Of a DNA stretch of 64,000 bases, positions 8,354-17,222 are shown one piece after another. The DNA is taken from NCBI RefSeq assembly GCF_031457275.1, contig NZ_JAVDWH010000001.1, forward strand, positions 1,736,001 through 1,800,000, given 5' to 3'. Under the pieces are notes generated by a model. It had not been told where the DNA came from. It was given only the letters and a program-made list of their open reading frames with translations, and ran no database searches. The stretch is from Aeromicrobium panaciterrae. Its GTDB lineage: Bacteria; Actinomycetota; Actinomycetes; Propionibacteriales; Nocardioidaceae. Both the position numbers and the translations under genes were made by a program. How positions within the stretch are numbered: the first letter of the stretch is position 1; every line of letters starts with the position of its first letter.

Positions 8354-9168
8354 TCGAGCGGTGACGCTTCGTCGTCCGACAATTCCTCTGGTGCAGTCTG
8401 TGCCTTGCGGCGGTCCGTGACTCGCGCAATCACCTCGGACACGAGATACAGCAGGACCATGGGGACGGCGAGGAAGAGCATGGTCAGCGGGTCCGTACTG
8501 GGCGTGGCGACGGCCGCAAACACGAAAATTCCAATCACGGTCCAGGGCCGAGCTGACGCTAGTTGTCGTCCGCTGACAACTCCTAGTCGGTTGAGAAGGA
8601 TGACGACCAGGGGGATCTGTGCCGCGATTCCAAAGACCAGAACTGTTCGTACGACAAAGTTGAGGTAGTCCCCCAGCGTCAGCAGCAAATCGATTGATTC
8701 GGGTGCGAAGCCGATGAGCACCTCGATGCCCTTTGGAAGAACCAAGTACCCGACGACCACGCCGCCTGCAAACAGTGGAGCCCCGATGGCCGTGAGCAAG
8801 TAGGCCCATCGTCGCTCGTTGTGGTGCAGGGCAGGAAGCACGAATGCCCAAATCTGGCCGATCCACACAGGTGCAGAGATCACCAGGCCGATGACGAGCG
8901 CAAACTTCAGACGGAAACTGAAGGCACTACCAACGCCGCCGCTGAGCACGAGCTTTGCGTCGAATCCCTTGCGCTCGAGGAGCGGCGCGATGCCGTCGAC
9001 ATACGGCTGTTTCAGGAAGTCGAATGCCGACGGATAGAGAATCCAGCCGACGATCGTTCCGATGAGGATCGCCAGGACGGCGATGATGAGGCGGCGTCGG
9101 AGCTCACGAAGATGCTCGACGAGCGGCATCGCGCCCCCGGGCGGAGGCGTGCCGCGGCGAGGCGCCAA
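8350..9168 (-). CDS. tatC: twin-arginine translocase subunit TatC
   Basis: The 272-residue protein has six predicted membrane segments and the conserved TatC N-terminus MPLVEHLRELRRRL, which forms part of the twin-arginine signal receptor. It exports folded proteins together with TatA. I placed the start at TTG 9168, two bases after the tatA stop, because TatC proteins usually have a short polar stretch before the conserved block; ATG 9129 would begin exactly at MPLVEHL and is a real alternative. It is the last gene of the pafA-to-tatC run. Confidence 0.92.
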   Translation of the reverse strand: MAPRRGTPPPGGAMPLVEHLRELRRRLIIAVLAILIGTIVGWILYPSAFDFLKQPYVDGIAPLLERKGFDAKLVLSGGVGSAFSFRLKFALVIGLVISAPVWIGQIWAFVLPALHHNERRWAYLLTAIGAPLFAGGVVVGYLVLPKGIEVLIGFAPESIDLLLTLGDYLNFVVRTVLVFGIAAQIPLVVILLNRLGVVSGRQLASARPWTVIGIFVFAAVATPSTDPLTMLFLAVPMVLLYLVSEVIARVTDRRKAQTAPEELSDDEASPLD

Positions 9169-9170
9169 CT

Positions 9171-9392
9171 TCAGCTCTGTTCGGGCTTCTTGTCCGCCTC
9201 GGCTGATCCCAGTGCCTCAGGCTTCGCCGACTCGTCCTTCGTGTCGTCTCCGAGGTCCTTGACCTCGGACTTGAAGATCCGCAGAGCACGACCGGATCCA
9301 CGCGCCAACTCGGGAAGCTTCTTGCCGCCGAAGAGGAGCAGCACAACGCCAAGAACCAAGAGGATCTCTGGTGGGCCAATTCCGCTGAACAT
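9171..9392 (-). CDS. tatA: twin-arginine translocase subunit TatA
   Basis: The 73-residue protein has one short N-terminal membrane helix ([14 protein letters not shown]), the hinge [12 protein letters not shown], then an amphipathic helix and a charged tail, the standard TatA plan. It oligomerises to form the Tat pore with TatC. An AAGGAG ribosome binding site lies six bases before ATG 9392. It follows pafC by 18 bases and precedes tatC by two, consistent with co-translation. Confidence 0.93.
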   Translation of the reverse strand: MFSGIGPPEILLVLGVVLLLFGGKKLPELARGSGRALRIFKSEVKDLGDDTKDESAKPEALGSAEADKKPEQS

Positions 9393-9410
9393 GGTTACTC
9401 CTTCGGTGGA

Positions 9411-10370
9411 TTACTCAACTTCATCGTACGCGCGAAGCGCAAGAGCGGCCTGACGGGCCACGTCTGCGGCGAGTTCCGCGGGCTCGATGACCGCGACCGA
9501 TCCGGCATTGCGGAGCACCAGCCTTCGCAGCCAGCTCCAGTCTGCGCCGTAGAGCCGTGCACGCCACGTACCGTCGTCGGCCTGCTCGAGGAGATCAACC
9601 TGGTAATACTCGGTCAGCCAGTGGGCCCGCGGGTGAAGGTCGACCAGCGCGTACGGGGTCTCCTCCCCCACGGTGAAGAACCCATCGGAGAGGTCGCGAG
9701 GCGTGACGTCGTGCTCTTCGGCATCAAATGCCGTCACCTCAGCTGCAACGATGCGATCGAGCCGGAAGAACCGCAGGTCCTCCGCCTTGAGGCACCAAGC
9801 CTCGAGGTAGAGCTTGCCCTGCTCGGTGAACAACCGGCGCGGGTCGACGTGCCGGTCAGTCTGCTCGTCGCGCGAGGCCGTGGCATACGTCAACTCAAGT
9901 CGCTTGCCGGAGGCGAGCGCCTGAACGATCGTCGCGTGAGTTGCTGGATCCACCTCGTCGAGCACCACGTCGACGGGTGCGGTCACGGTGTCGCCAACCG
10001 CGGCCTCGAGCTTCGACAGCGCGCTGTCGATCACCGTGAGCTCCTCACCACTGGCCGATGCGCGGAGCGTACGAAGCGCGACGATAAGCGCAACTCCCTC
10101 GCTCGTGCTGATGCGCAATGGGCGACTCATGAACTCCGCGTCGCGGATCGAGACGACACCGTCGTCCTCGAGCGCTGTCAGGTCAAAGTCGATGAGCTCG
10201 CCGGGGTATTCGCCAACGCCTGTGTACATGAGCAGGCGCAGGTCGTCGCGGATCTGCTTGGGCTTCACGCCGAACTCAGCGGCGACGTCGTTGACTGGGA
10301 TGCCGCCATGTGACTGCAGGTAGGGCACCAGGGCGAGCATGCGTACAACCTGCGACCGAGACCTAGTCAT
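9411..10370 (-). CDS. pafC: WYL-domain transcriptional regulator PafC
   Basis: The 319-residue protein has an N-terminal winged-helix region (GGIPVNDVAAEFGVKPKQIRDD) followed by a WYL domain. In mycobacteria PafB and PafC form a heterodimer that activates LexA/RecA-independent DNA-damage genes; the WYL domains are thought to sense single-stranded nucleic acid. The gene starts in a four-base ATGA overlap with the pafB stop, so equimolar co-translation is likely. Despite the name, it is not part of the Pup-ligation enzymology. Confidence 0.92.
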   Translation of the reverse strand: MTRSRSQVVRMLALVPYLQSHGGIPVNDVAAEFGVKPKQIRDDLRLLMYTGVGEYPGELIDFDLTALEDDGVVSIRDAEFMSRPLRISTSEGVALIVALRTLRASASGEELTVIDSALSKLEAAVGDTVTAPVDVVLDEVDPATHATIVQALASGKRLELTYATASRDEQTDRHVDPRRLFTEQGKLYLEAWCLKAEDLRFFRLDRIVAAEVTAFDAEEHDVTPRDLSDGFFTVGEETPYALVDLHPRAHWLTEYYQVDLLEQADDGTWRARLYGADWSWLRRLVLRNAGSVAVIEPAELAADVARQAALALRAYDEVE

Positions 10371-11335
10371 GCTGACACCGTCCCGCTGGCGGCGGCCTGC
10401 AGACGTTTGACGACGGCATCGCGTACGGACGCGGGCGAGATCACGACGACGTCGGGGCCATACGACGCGACTTCGGAGGCAAGCTCCCAGTCGGAGGAGT
10501 AGCGGATGGCGACCTCGTCGAGATCCTCGTTGATCGACGTCACCTGTTCAGCAAGGCGACGGAGCGAAAGCCCACGTCCCTTGCGGATCCGCAGGACCGC
10601 AGCCTCATCAGGAGGGGTTGGGAAGAGCCCGCGCGCGAGATCCTTCATGTCCGTGCCCTCGGGTACTTCGTACGATCCGGGCGATCCTGTTGTCTTGACG
10701 TCGCCGATCACGCGAGAGAGCCGGAAGATTCGCGGCCCTTCGCGATCGAGGTCGTAACCGCCTACGTACCAGCGGTCGCGCCAGGAGATGATCCCCCACG
10801 GCTGCAGGTGGCGCTCCATGGCTTCACGGGCCGGGCGCGCGTACACAAACGACACGGGGATCCGGCGCGTGACGGCGTCCCACATGGCGTCGAACGACGG
10901 TTCGTTGGTCGAGAGCTTGGGCTCGGCCATGCGGAGTACCGATGTGTCGACGTCGACACCAATCGCCTTGAGCTTCATCAGCGCGGTGGTCGAATCGTTG
11001 GCGAGACCGGCGTGCTCCCAGACCTGTGTCGCGAGTCCGATGACTGCGGCTTCCTCGCGGGTCAGCTCGAGATCAGGCAGTTCCGCTTCGTCTCGGCGAA
11101 TGCGGTAGCCAACCTCGTCCTCGAAGTAGACATCGTTGCCGCCAGTCTCGACGGGAATGCCGAGTTCCCGGAGTTCTTCCTTGTCCCGCTCGAACATCCG
11201 GTCAAATGCATCGCTGCTCGGGGCATCGCGATAGTCAGCAATGGCATCCCTGATCTGCACCTTGGTGAGGAACTGCTTGCTCACCAGTAGAGCGAAGATG
11301 AGGTTCATCAACCTCTCGGTCTTGCGCTCGGCCAT
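10367..11335 (-). CDS. pafB: WYL-domain transcriptional regulator PafB
   Basis: The 322-residue protein pairs an N-terminal helix-turn-helix (LLVSKQFLTKVQIRDAIADY) with a WYL domain (VSFVYARPAREAMERHLQPW) and the WCX tail, and is homologous to the following PafC. Together they form the DNA-damage response activator. The separate pafB and pafC genes, rather than a fusion, match the mycobacterial and streptomycete arrangement. It starts 12 bases after the FKBP lipoprotein stop, without an obvious ribosome binding site. Confidence 0.92.
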   Translation of the reverse strand: MAERKTERLMNLIFALLVSKQFLTKVQIRDAIADYRDAPSSDAFDRMFERDKEELRELGIPVETGGNDVYFEDEVGYRIRRDEAELPDLELTREEAAVIGLATQVWEHAGLANDSTTALMKLKAIGVDVDTSVLRMAEPKLSTNEPSFDAMWDAVTRRIPVSFVYARPAREAMERHLQPWGIISWRDRWYVGGYDLDREGPRIFRLSRVIGDVKTTGSPGSYEVPEGTDMKDLARGLFPTPPDEAAVLRIRKGRGLSLRRLAEQVTSINEDLDEVAIRYSSDWELASEVASYGPDVVVISPASVRDAVVKRLQAAASGTVSA

Positions 11336-11347
11336 GAGAGGAGGATG

Positions 11348-12262
11348 TCAGGAAGCGTCGAGCAAGTCGATCGAGAAGATCAGCGTGTCGCCACCCTTGA
11401 TGTCCTCGCCGCTTCCTTCCTTGCCATACGCGACGTTGGCCGGGCACACGAGAATCACTCGACTGCCGACCTTCTGGCCCACCAGGAGGTCAGTCCAGCA
11501 CTTGATGAGCTGGCCTTCAGCGAGGGTGAACGAGGACGGAGCCTTGCGGGCCCACGATGAATCGAAGGTCTTGCCGGCCGGGTAGATCTGACCGAGGTAG
11601 TGGACGCTGAGCGTCTGACCGAGCTTGATCGCTGGGCCGGTGCCCTGGATCGCAACGTGCGCGCTCGGCCGGTCAGCCTTCGGCGTAGTCGCAGCGGTCT
11701 TCTTGAACTTGGAGGGCTGCTTGTTCGAGTCGAGGATCAACTTGGGCAGGTCCTTGGGCAGTGCCTTGGCCTTGCCGCTCGCGATCTCGGGGACTTTCGC
11801 GATGATGTCGAAGAGGAACACCATGGTGTCGTCCTTCTTCATTCCGAGCTCAGCCTGCGCCTGACCGAAGCCGTCCTTGGGCGGGATCGCGACGAGTACG
11901 CGGCTACCGACCTTCTTGCCCTTCAGGCCCTTGACGAAGCCAGGCAGGATTGATGTCTCGGAAAGCGTGAGAGTCAGCGGCTTGTCGCTGGTGAAGGAGT
12001 TGTCGAACTCCTTGCCCGTACGTCCATTGATCGCGACGTAGTTGACCTTGACGGCGTCGCCCTCTTCGACCGCGGGGCCGCTGCCTGCCGTGAGCACCTT
12101 CGAGGTGGTCTTGGTGGCCTTGAAGTCCTTAGCGACGGTGACCTTGGGCTTGGAGTCCGTGCTGACCTTGATGTCGCCAAGTCCGCCGGCAGAGCCGTCG
12201 GAGCCGCATCCGGCAAGAACCAAGCTGGTGGCGGCAACAGTTGCCACGAGGAGACGGCGCAC
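11348..12262 (-). CDS. FKBP-type peptidyl-prolyl isomerase lipoprotein with two FKBP domains
   Basis: The 304-residue product starts with a lipoprotein signal and lipobox LVLAGC (lipidated Cys19), then two FKBP domains in tandem: the first around YVAINGRTGKEFDNSF, the second around HYLGQIYPAGKTFDSSW. It would act as an extracytoplasmic prolyl isomerase or chaperone. I chose GTG 12262, which has AAAGG eight bases upstream and gives a normal-length signal peptide. A GTG at 12334 that overlaps the pafA stop (GTGA) would add 24 residues before the signal and is less likely. Its position between pafA and pafB resembles Streptomyces. Confidence 0.88.
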   Translation of the reverse strand: MRRLLVATVAATSLVLAGCGSDGSAGGLGDIKVSTDSKPKVTVAKDFKATKTTSKVLTAGSGPAVEEGDAVKVNYVAINGRTGKEFDNSFTSDKPLTLTLSETSILPGFVKGLKGKKVGSRVLVAIPPKDGFGQAQAELGMKKDDTMVFLFDIIAKVPEIASGKAKALPKDLPKLILDSNKQPSKFKKTAATTPKADRPSAHVAIQGTGPAIKLGQTLSVHYLGQIYPAGKTFDSSWARKAPSSFTLAEGQLIKCWTDLLVGQKVGSRVILVCPANVAYGKEGSGEDIKGGDTLIFSIDLLDAS

Positions 12263-12330
12263 GAAAGAAACCTTTGGATCGGTGGACAGGCCGTGGCCCA
12301 TCGTATCGACAGCGCCCAAGGCACTGAGCG

Positions 12331-13692
12331 TCACATACCGTCGATGAGCCTCTGCACGCGCTCGTCGTGAGATCGGAATGGGTCCTTGCAGAGCACAGTG
12401 CGCTGTGCCTGGTCGTTGAGCTTGAGGTGCACCCAGTCAACCGTGAAGTCTCGGCGGCGTTCCTGAGCACGCTTGATGAAGTCACCACGCAGGCGGGCGC
12501 GCGTTGTCTGCGGCGGGATCGACTTGGCGGCGAAGACGTCCAGATCGTTCGTGACTCGTGCAACGGCTCCCTTCTTCTCGAGGAGATAGAAGATGCCCCG
12601 GTCGCGTCGGATGTCGTGATAGGCGAGGTCGAGTTGGGCAATGCGCGGATCGCCCCAGCTGAGCCCGTGCACCGAGCGGTAGCGGTCCAGCAACTTGTAC
12701 TTGATCACCCAGTCGATCTCGCGCTCAACGAGCGAGAGATCTTCGGACTCGACGGCCTTGAGTGTGCGCTCCCACAGGTCGAGGGTGCGGGTGATGGTCG
12801 GCGTATGCAGACCGTGGCGGTCGACAAACTCGGCAGCCTTGCCGAAGTACTCGGCCTGGATCTCCAGGGCCGACAGTTCGCGACCGTTCGCGAGCTGAAC
12901 CTTCTTGCGGCCGGTCATGTCGTGCGAGATCTCGCGGATGGCGCGAATGGGGTTGTCGAGCGTCATGTCGCGCATCGACACTCCGCCTTCGATCATCCGC
13001 AGGACGAGATCGGTGGTGGCGACCTTGAGCAGGGTCGTCGTCTCGCTCATGTTGGAGTCGCCCACGATGACGTGTAGCCGGCGGAAGCGCTCGGCATCGG
13101 CGTGTGGCTCGTCGCGGGTGTTGATGATGGGCCGCGAACGCGTCGTGGCGCTGGAGACGCCTTCCCAGATGTGCTCGGCGCGCTGACTGACCGAGAAGAT
13201 CGTGCCGCGCGGAGTCTGCTGGATCTTGCCGGCACCGCAGATGATCTGGCGTGAGACGAGGAACGGTATGAGCACGTCGGCAAGGCGGCTGAACTCCCCC
13301 GCCCTGCTCACGAGGTAGTTCTCGTGGCATCCGTACGAGTTGCCGGCCGAGTCGGTGTTGTTCTTGAACAGGTAGATGTCACCCTCAACGCCGTCATCGG
13401 CGAGCCGCTGCTGGGCGTCGATCATCAGGCCCTCGAGGATCCGCTCCCCCGCACGGTCATGCGTGACGAGGTCAACCAGGTCATCACATTCAGGCGTGGC
13501 GTACTCGGGATGGCTGCCGACGTCGAGGTAGAGGCGTGCTCCATTTCGAAGAAACACATTGCTGCTGCGTCCCCACGAGACAACCCGGCGGAACAGGTAG
13601 CGAGCTACTTCGTCGGGCGACAGACGGCGCTGGCCCTTGAACGAGCACGTGACGCCGTACTCGTTCTCGATGCCAAAGATCCGTCGATCCAT
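12331..13692 (-). CDS. pafA: Pup-protein ligase PafA
   Basis: The 453-residue enzyme belongs to the carboxylate-amine ligase fold shared with Dop. The N-terminal FGIENEYGV carries the magnesium/ATP-binding acidic residues, and [20 protein letters not shown] is the conserved central block. It phosphorylates the C-terminal Glu of deamidated Pup and joins it to substrate lysines. It is transcribed from its own predicted leaderless promoter (TAGGCT) in the 75-bp gap after prcA. Downstream are the FKBP lipoprotein, pafB, pafC, tatA and tatC. Confidence 0.95.
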   Translation of the reverse strand: MDRRIFGIENEYGVTCSFKGQRRLSPDEVARYLFRRVVSWGRSSNVFLRNGARLYLDVGSHPEYATPECDDLVDLVTHDRAGERILEGLMIDAQQRLADDGVEGDIYLFKNNTDSAGNSYGCHENYLVSRAGEFSRLADVLIPFLVSRQIICGAGKIQQTPRGTIFSVSQRAEHIWEGVSSATTRSRPIINTRDEPHADAERFRRLHVIVGDSNMSETTTLLKVATTDLVLRMIEGGVSMRDMTLDNPIRAIREISHDMTGRKKVQLANGRELSALEIQAEYFGKAAEFVDRHGLHTPTITRTLDLWERTLKAVESEDLSLVEREIDWVIKYKLLDRYRSVHGLSWGDPRIAQLDLAYHDIRRDRGIFYLLEKKGAVARVTNDLDVFAAKSIPPQTTRARLRGDFIKRAQERRRDFTVDWVHLKLNDQAQRTVLCKDPFRSHDERVQRLIDGM

Positions 13693-13698
13693 AGGCTC

Positions 13699-13704
13699 AG
13701 CCTA
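13699..13704 (-). promoter_or_regulatory. predicted -10 of pafA (leaderless)
   Basis: TAGGCT ends six bases before ATG 13692. It separates pafA transcription from that of pup-prcB-prcA. Confidence 0.5.
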
Positions 13705-13767
13705 GTCACGCCCGCCTGACACCGCGGGACAACACGGCGCCGATACGGACAAGACCTCAGTGGTTTG

Positions 13768-14463
13768 TCAGGAGCCCAACGCGGCGACAACGTCCGCTTC
13801 GCTGACGCGACGGAACTTCCGAGGCTGCGAGCGGGCACGCGTGAGTACTGCGATTTCGAGTGCCGAGGCCTCGACCGTACGAGCCGGCTCGACGTCGTGA
13901 CCCAACGCCGTGACCGCGATCTTGATCGCCTTCGGGAGGGTCAAGCCAGGCTTGTAGTGAGCGCCGAGTTGCTCCTCGACCTGCTCGCTCTGCCCGCCCA
14001 TCACGCCGAATCCCTGTACGTCGGCAACTGAGCCGTCGTAGGTCAGTCGATAGATCTGGTCTTCTTCGGCACTGTCACCAACCTCGGCCACGAAGATCTC
14101 GACCTCGTATGGCTTCTCGCCGCCGGAGGAGAAGATTGTGCCGAGTGTCTGCGCGTAGGCGTTGGCGAGTCCGCGACCGGTCACGTCGCGACGGTCGTAG
14201 GAGTAGCCGCGCAGGTCAGCGAGGCGTACGCCCGCGATGCGAAGGTTCTCGAACTCGTTGTAGCGGCCCACTGCGGCGAAGCCGATGCGGTCGTAGATCT
14301 CGCTGATCTTGTGGAGCGCCTTGGAAGCGTTCTCCGACACGAACAGGATGCCGTCGGCGTACTGGACGATCGCGACGCTGCGACCACGGGAGATTCCCTT
14401 GCGGGCGAAGTCCGCCCGATCCTTCATGAGCTGTTCGGGCGAGACGTAGAACGGCTGTGTCAT
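13768..14463 (-). CDS. prcA: 20S proteasome alpha subunit PrcA
   Basis: The 231-residue protein has the alpha-subunit N-terminus [20 protein letters not shown] that forms the gate, followed by the Ntn-hydrolase fold ([20 protein letters not shown]) without a catalytic N-terminal threonine. Seven copies cap each PrcB ring and dock Arc through its C-terminal QYL. A GAGAGGAGAG ribosome binding site precedes ATG 14463, and prcB ends 13 bases upstream, so the two subunits are co-expressed. Confidence 0.95.
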   Translation of the reverse strand: MTQPFYVSPEQLMKDRADFARKGISRGRSVAIVQYADGILFVSENASKALHKISEIYDRIGFAAVGRYNEFENLRIAGVRLADLRGYSYDRRDVTGRGLANAYAQTLGTIFSSGGEKPYEVEIFVAEVGDSAEEDQIYRLTYDGSVADVQGFGVMGGQSEQVEEQLGAHYKPGLTLPKAIKIAVTALGHDVEPARTVEASALEIAVLTRARSQPRKFRRVSEADVVAALGS

Positions 14464-14476
14464 CGAATCTCTCCTC

Positions 14477-15301
14477 TCAGCTCAGCGGTGCGGTCGGGCC
14501 GTCGGGGCGCACAAGGCGACCACCGATGACATCGTCGGCGATCGCGCCGACTTCCTCGTCAGCAAGACGGCGGTATCCATCTGCAGTGACCACGGCGACG
14601 ACCGGGAAGATGCGTCGCGTCAGGTCGGGACCGCCAGTGGCGGAGTCGTCGTCGGCTGCGTCGTAGAGCGCCTGGATTGCGGCGGTCACGCAGTCACCCT
14701 CGGTCATCCCGGGGCTGTAGAGCTTCTTGAGCGCTCCCCTGGCGAAAACCGAGCCTGAGCCCACCGAGTGGAACGCGTGTTCTTCGTAACGGCCGCCAGT
14801 GACGTCGTACGAGAAGATGCGACCCGCGGAGGTCTCAAGGTCGAAGCTCGCAAACAGCGGGACGACGGCGAGTCCTTGCATGGCCAGACCGAGGTTGCCG
14901 CGGATCAGCGCGGCAAGGCGGTTGGCCTTGCCGTCGGCCGAGAGCACGATGCCCTCGATCTTTTCGTAGTGCTCGAGCTCGACCTGGAAGAGCTTGACGA
15001 GCTCGATTGCCAGACCGGCGCTGCCGGCGATCCCGATGCAGGAGAACTCATCCGCAGGAAAGACTTTTTGGATGTCGCGCTGGGCGATCATGCTGCCCAT
15101 CGTGGCGCGGCGGTCTCCGGCCATCACAACGCCGCCGTCAAAGGTCGTAGCGACGATGGTGGTGCCGTGAGGTGCGAGGTCACCGTGGCTGCCACCGGCG
15201 CCGCGCGCAGCGGCTCCAGGCATTAGGTCAGGTGCAGTGGAGGCGAGGTAGTCAGCGAAGGATGACGATCCGGACAGGCGATTGCCGTCTGGGAGCATCA
15301 C
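14477..15301 (-). CDS. prcB: 20S proteasome beta subunit PrcB with propeptide
   Basis: The 274-residue precursor carries a propeptide of about 46 residues, then the mature N-terminus [13 protein letters not shown], so the catalytic nucleophile is Thr47. The catalytic-pair residues are recognisable: Asp in [10 protein letters not shown] and Lys in RDIQKVFP. Autocleavage would expose the threonine. The start overlaps the pup stop: GTG 15301 gives a GTGA overlap and has AAGG seven bases upstream, while ATG 15298 also overlaps by one base, so the start is uncertain by one codon. Confidence 0.95.
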   Translation of the reverse strand: MMLPDGNRLSGSSSFADYLASTAPDLMPGAAARGAGGSHGDLAPHGTTIVATTFDGGVVMAGDRRATMGSMIAQRDIQKVFPADEFSCIGIAGSAGLAIELVKLFQVELEHYEKIEGIVLSADGKANRLAALIRGNLGLAMQGLAVVPLFASFDLETSAGRIFSYDVTGGRYEEHAFHSVGSGSVFARGALKKLYSPGMTEGDCVTAAIQALYDAADDDSATGGPDLTRRIFPVVAVVTADGYRRLADEEVGAIADDVIGGRLVRPDGPTAPLS

Positions 15302-15492
15302 TGCCCGCCCTTCTGGACGAAGCTGCGAACGAACTCCTCGGCGTTCTCCTCGAGCACGTCGTCGATCTCGTCAAGGATCGAGTCGACGTCATCATCGAGC
15401 TTGACCTTCTGCTCGACGTCGACCTCAGTCGTCTCGGCCGTGACTTCAGGCTCGGTCGACTTGCGCGTGTTCTTGTGCTGCTGCTCAGACAT
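15298..15492 (-). CDS. pup: prokaryotic ubiquitin-like protein Pup
   Basis: The 64-residue, acidic, probably disordered protein ends in GGQ, the tag for proteasomal degradation. The Gln terminus means it must be deamidated to Glu by Dop before PafA can ligate it. The C-terminal half ([18 protein letters not shown]) is the helix that binds the Arc coiled coils. The predicted leaderless promoter TAGGGT lies six bases before ATG. The stop codon overlaps the prcB start, coupling tag and protease. Confidence 0.95.
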   Translation of the reverse strand: MSEQQHKNTRKSTEPEVTAETTEVDVEQKVKLDDDVDSILDEIDDVLEENAEEFVRSFVQKGGQ

Positions 15493-15498
15493 GCCTTA

Positions 15499-15504
15499 AC
15501 CCTA
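15499..15504 (-). promoter_or_regulatory. predicted -10 of pup-prcB-prcA (leaderless)
   Basis: TAGGGT ends six bases before ATG 15492, in the 46-bp gap after dop. The gap leaves room for a separate promoter for the tag and core particle. Confidence 0.5.
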
Positions 15505-15538
15505 TATCGCCACGGAAGCGCTGAGGGGTGATCTCGCG

Positions 15539-17041
15539 CTAGCGGCGGGTGATTGCCGCAAACAACTCCGATGCGGTCTTGCTCGTCTCGAACAGCTCCC
15601 CGACGTGTTCCGCGGTACCGCGCAGAGGTTCCATCGTCGGTATGCGCTGCAGTGAGTCGTGACCCGGAAGGTCAAAGATCACCGAGTCCCACGAGGCGGC
15701 GGCAATGTCCTTGGAGAACTTTGCGAGACACATACCGCGGAAGTACGCGCGCGTGTCGTGTGGTGGGTCGGTGACCGCAGCGGCAATCTGGTCCTCGGTG
15801 ATGAGTCGCTCCATCCGGCCAGTGCGCACGAGCTGGTGATAGAGGCCCTTGTGCAGGCGAATGTCGTGATACTGCACGTCGACCAGGTGCAGCTTGGCGT
15901 GGTCCCAGTCGAGTCCGTCGCGCTCGCGGTAGCGCTCGAGCAGCGCGAGCTTGGCTACCCAGTCGAGCTCGCGGACGCATTCCATGGGATCGCGAGCCAG
16001 ACGTACAAGAACGCTCTCCCACCGTTCGAGGATGTCGTCGGTCTGTTCGTCAGAGCCTTCGCGAGCCACGAACGCTTTGGCCAGCTCGAGGTAAGCGCCC
16101 TGAATCTCGAGTGCAGTCATCTGCCGACCGTCGGCCAGCTCGACCTTCTGCGTCAGGGTGGGGTCATACGAGATGTCGTGCAGCGCCGTGATTGGGGCGG
16201 CGAGCGAGAGGTTGCCCGTGACGAATCCGGCCTCGATCATCGCGAGCACCAGTGAGGTGGTGCCGTGCTTGAGATAGATCGCCGTTTCGGAGCAGTTGGC
16301 ATCGCCAATGATCACGTGGAGGCGGCGGTACTTCTTGGGATCGGCGTGCGGTTCATCGCGGGTGTTGATGATCGGGCGCTTGAGCGTCGTCTCGAGACCG
16401 ACACCGACCTCGAAGTAGTCGGCGCGCTGACTGACCTGGAACGCGTGGACGCTCCCGTCCTGCTTCTGGCCGACCCGACCCGCACCCGTGAAGACCTGGC
16501 GTGACACGAAGAACGGTGTGAGGTGCTCAACGATCTGCTCGAACGGAACATCGCGTCGCATCAGGTAGTTCTCGTGTGAGCCGTACGAAGCGCCCTTGTT
16601 GTCGATGTTGTTCTTGTAGAGCACGATCGGCGCAGTGTTGGGGATCTGTGCTGCGAGCTCGGCGCCGAGACGCATGACGTTCTCGCCGGCCTTCTCCCAG
16701 ATGACGACGTCCATCGGATTTGTGACTTCGGGGCTGGAGTACTCCGGGTGCGCGTGATCGACGTACAGACGAGCGCCGTTGGTGAGGATGATGTTGGCGA
16801 GGCCCATGTCCTCGTCGGTCAGTTGTGACGGGTCGGCAATCTCGCGGCTCAGGTCGAATCCACGCGCATCGCGCAGCGGGTTCTCCTCCTCGAAGTCCCA
16901 ACGGGCGCGACGTGTGAGCCCGTGGGCGGCGGCGTACGAGTTCACGACGTGCGTCGACGCCACCATCGGATTGGCGTGCGGCTGTCCCTGTACAGCGATG
17001 CCGTACTCGACTTCACTCCCCTGCACGCGCCTCACGGTCAT
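15539..17041 (-). CDS. dop: Pup deamidase/depupylase Dop
   Basis: The 500-residue paralogue of PafA begins [17 protein letters not shown] and contains [19 protein letters not shown]. The Dop-type insertion after the first strand is consistent with its greater length than PafA (500 against 453). It converts the C-terminal Gln of Pup to Glu and later cleaves Pup from substrates. ATG 17041 has GAGGTGA upstream with suitable spacing. The leader carries a leaderless six-codon mini-ORF (17103-17123), an unusual arrangement in this window. Confidence 0.95.
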   Translation of the reverse strand: MTVRRVQGSEVEYGIAVQGQPHANPMVASTHVVNSYAAAHGLTRRARWDFEEENPLRDARGFDLSREIADPSQLTDEDMGLANIILTNGARLYVDHAHPEYSSPEVTNPMDVVIWEKAGENVMRLGAELAAQIPNTAPIVLYKNNIDNKGASYGSHENYLMRRDVPFEQIVEHLTPFFVSRQVFTGAGRVGQKQDGSVHAFQVSQRADYFEVGVGLETTLKRPIINTRDEPHADPKKYRRLHVIIGDANCSETAIYLKHGTTSLVLAMIEAGFVTGNLSLAAPITALHDISYDPTLTQKVELADGRQMTALEIQGAYLELAKAFVAREGSDEQTDDILERWESVLVRLARDPMECVRELDWVAKLALLERYRERDGLDWDHAKLHLVDVQYHDIRLHKGLYHQLVRTGRMERLITEDQIAAAVTDPPHDTRAYFRGMCLAKFSKDIAAASWDSVIFDLPGHDSLQRIPTMEPLRGTAEHVGELFETSKTASELFAAITRR

Positions 17042-17102
17042 TCCGTCACCTCAATTTGAAAGAGCACGGTATTTCGGCGACGGAACGACATCCCTTGATT
17101 GT

Positions 17103-17123
17103 TCACTCGCTTCGCTCACTCAT
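17103..17123 (-). CDS. leaderless six-residue mini-ORF in the dop leader
   Basis: ATG AGT GAG CGA AGC GAG TGA (MSERSE) begins exactly six bases after TAGGGT, the same promoter-to-start geometry as the leaderless genes here. It ends 61 bases before the dop start. The peptide is too short to have a recognised function; a role in tuning dop translation or message stability is inference. Confidence 0.4.
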   Translation of the reverse strand: MSERSE

Positions 17124-17129
17124 GCCTCC

Positions 17130-17135
17130 ACCCTA
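17130..17135 (-). promoter_or_regulatory. predicted -10 of the dop transcript
   Basis: TAGGGT lies six bases before the mini-ORF ATG 17123 and about 90 bases before the dop start. The spacer GGAGGC also resembles a ribosome binding site. Confidence 0.4.
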
Positions 17136-17200
17136 CGGTCGGCCACGGTGGCACCGACTGCGCGTGGCTCGAATGTCGGAGTGTCGGTGGACAGCGAAAC

Positions 17201-17214
17201 TGAAACATGTTCTA
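17201..17214. promoter_or_regulatory. candidate TetR-type (KstR-like) operator in front of the SDR gene
   Basis: TGAAACATGTTCTA fits the 14-bp pattern TNNAACNNGTTNNA described for KstR of mycobacteria, with a perfect AACATGTT core. It ends eight bases before ATG 17223, where a bound repressor would block transcription of the SDR gene. Confidence 0.45.
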
Positions 17215-17222
17215 GTTTTCCC

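Noticed and set aside
16779-17222. 148-codon N-terminal extension of the SDR frame
   Set aside because: It runs antisense to dop and through the promoter region. The Rossmann fold starts right after ATG 17223.
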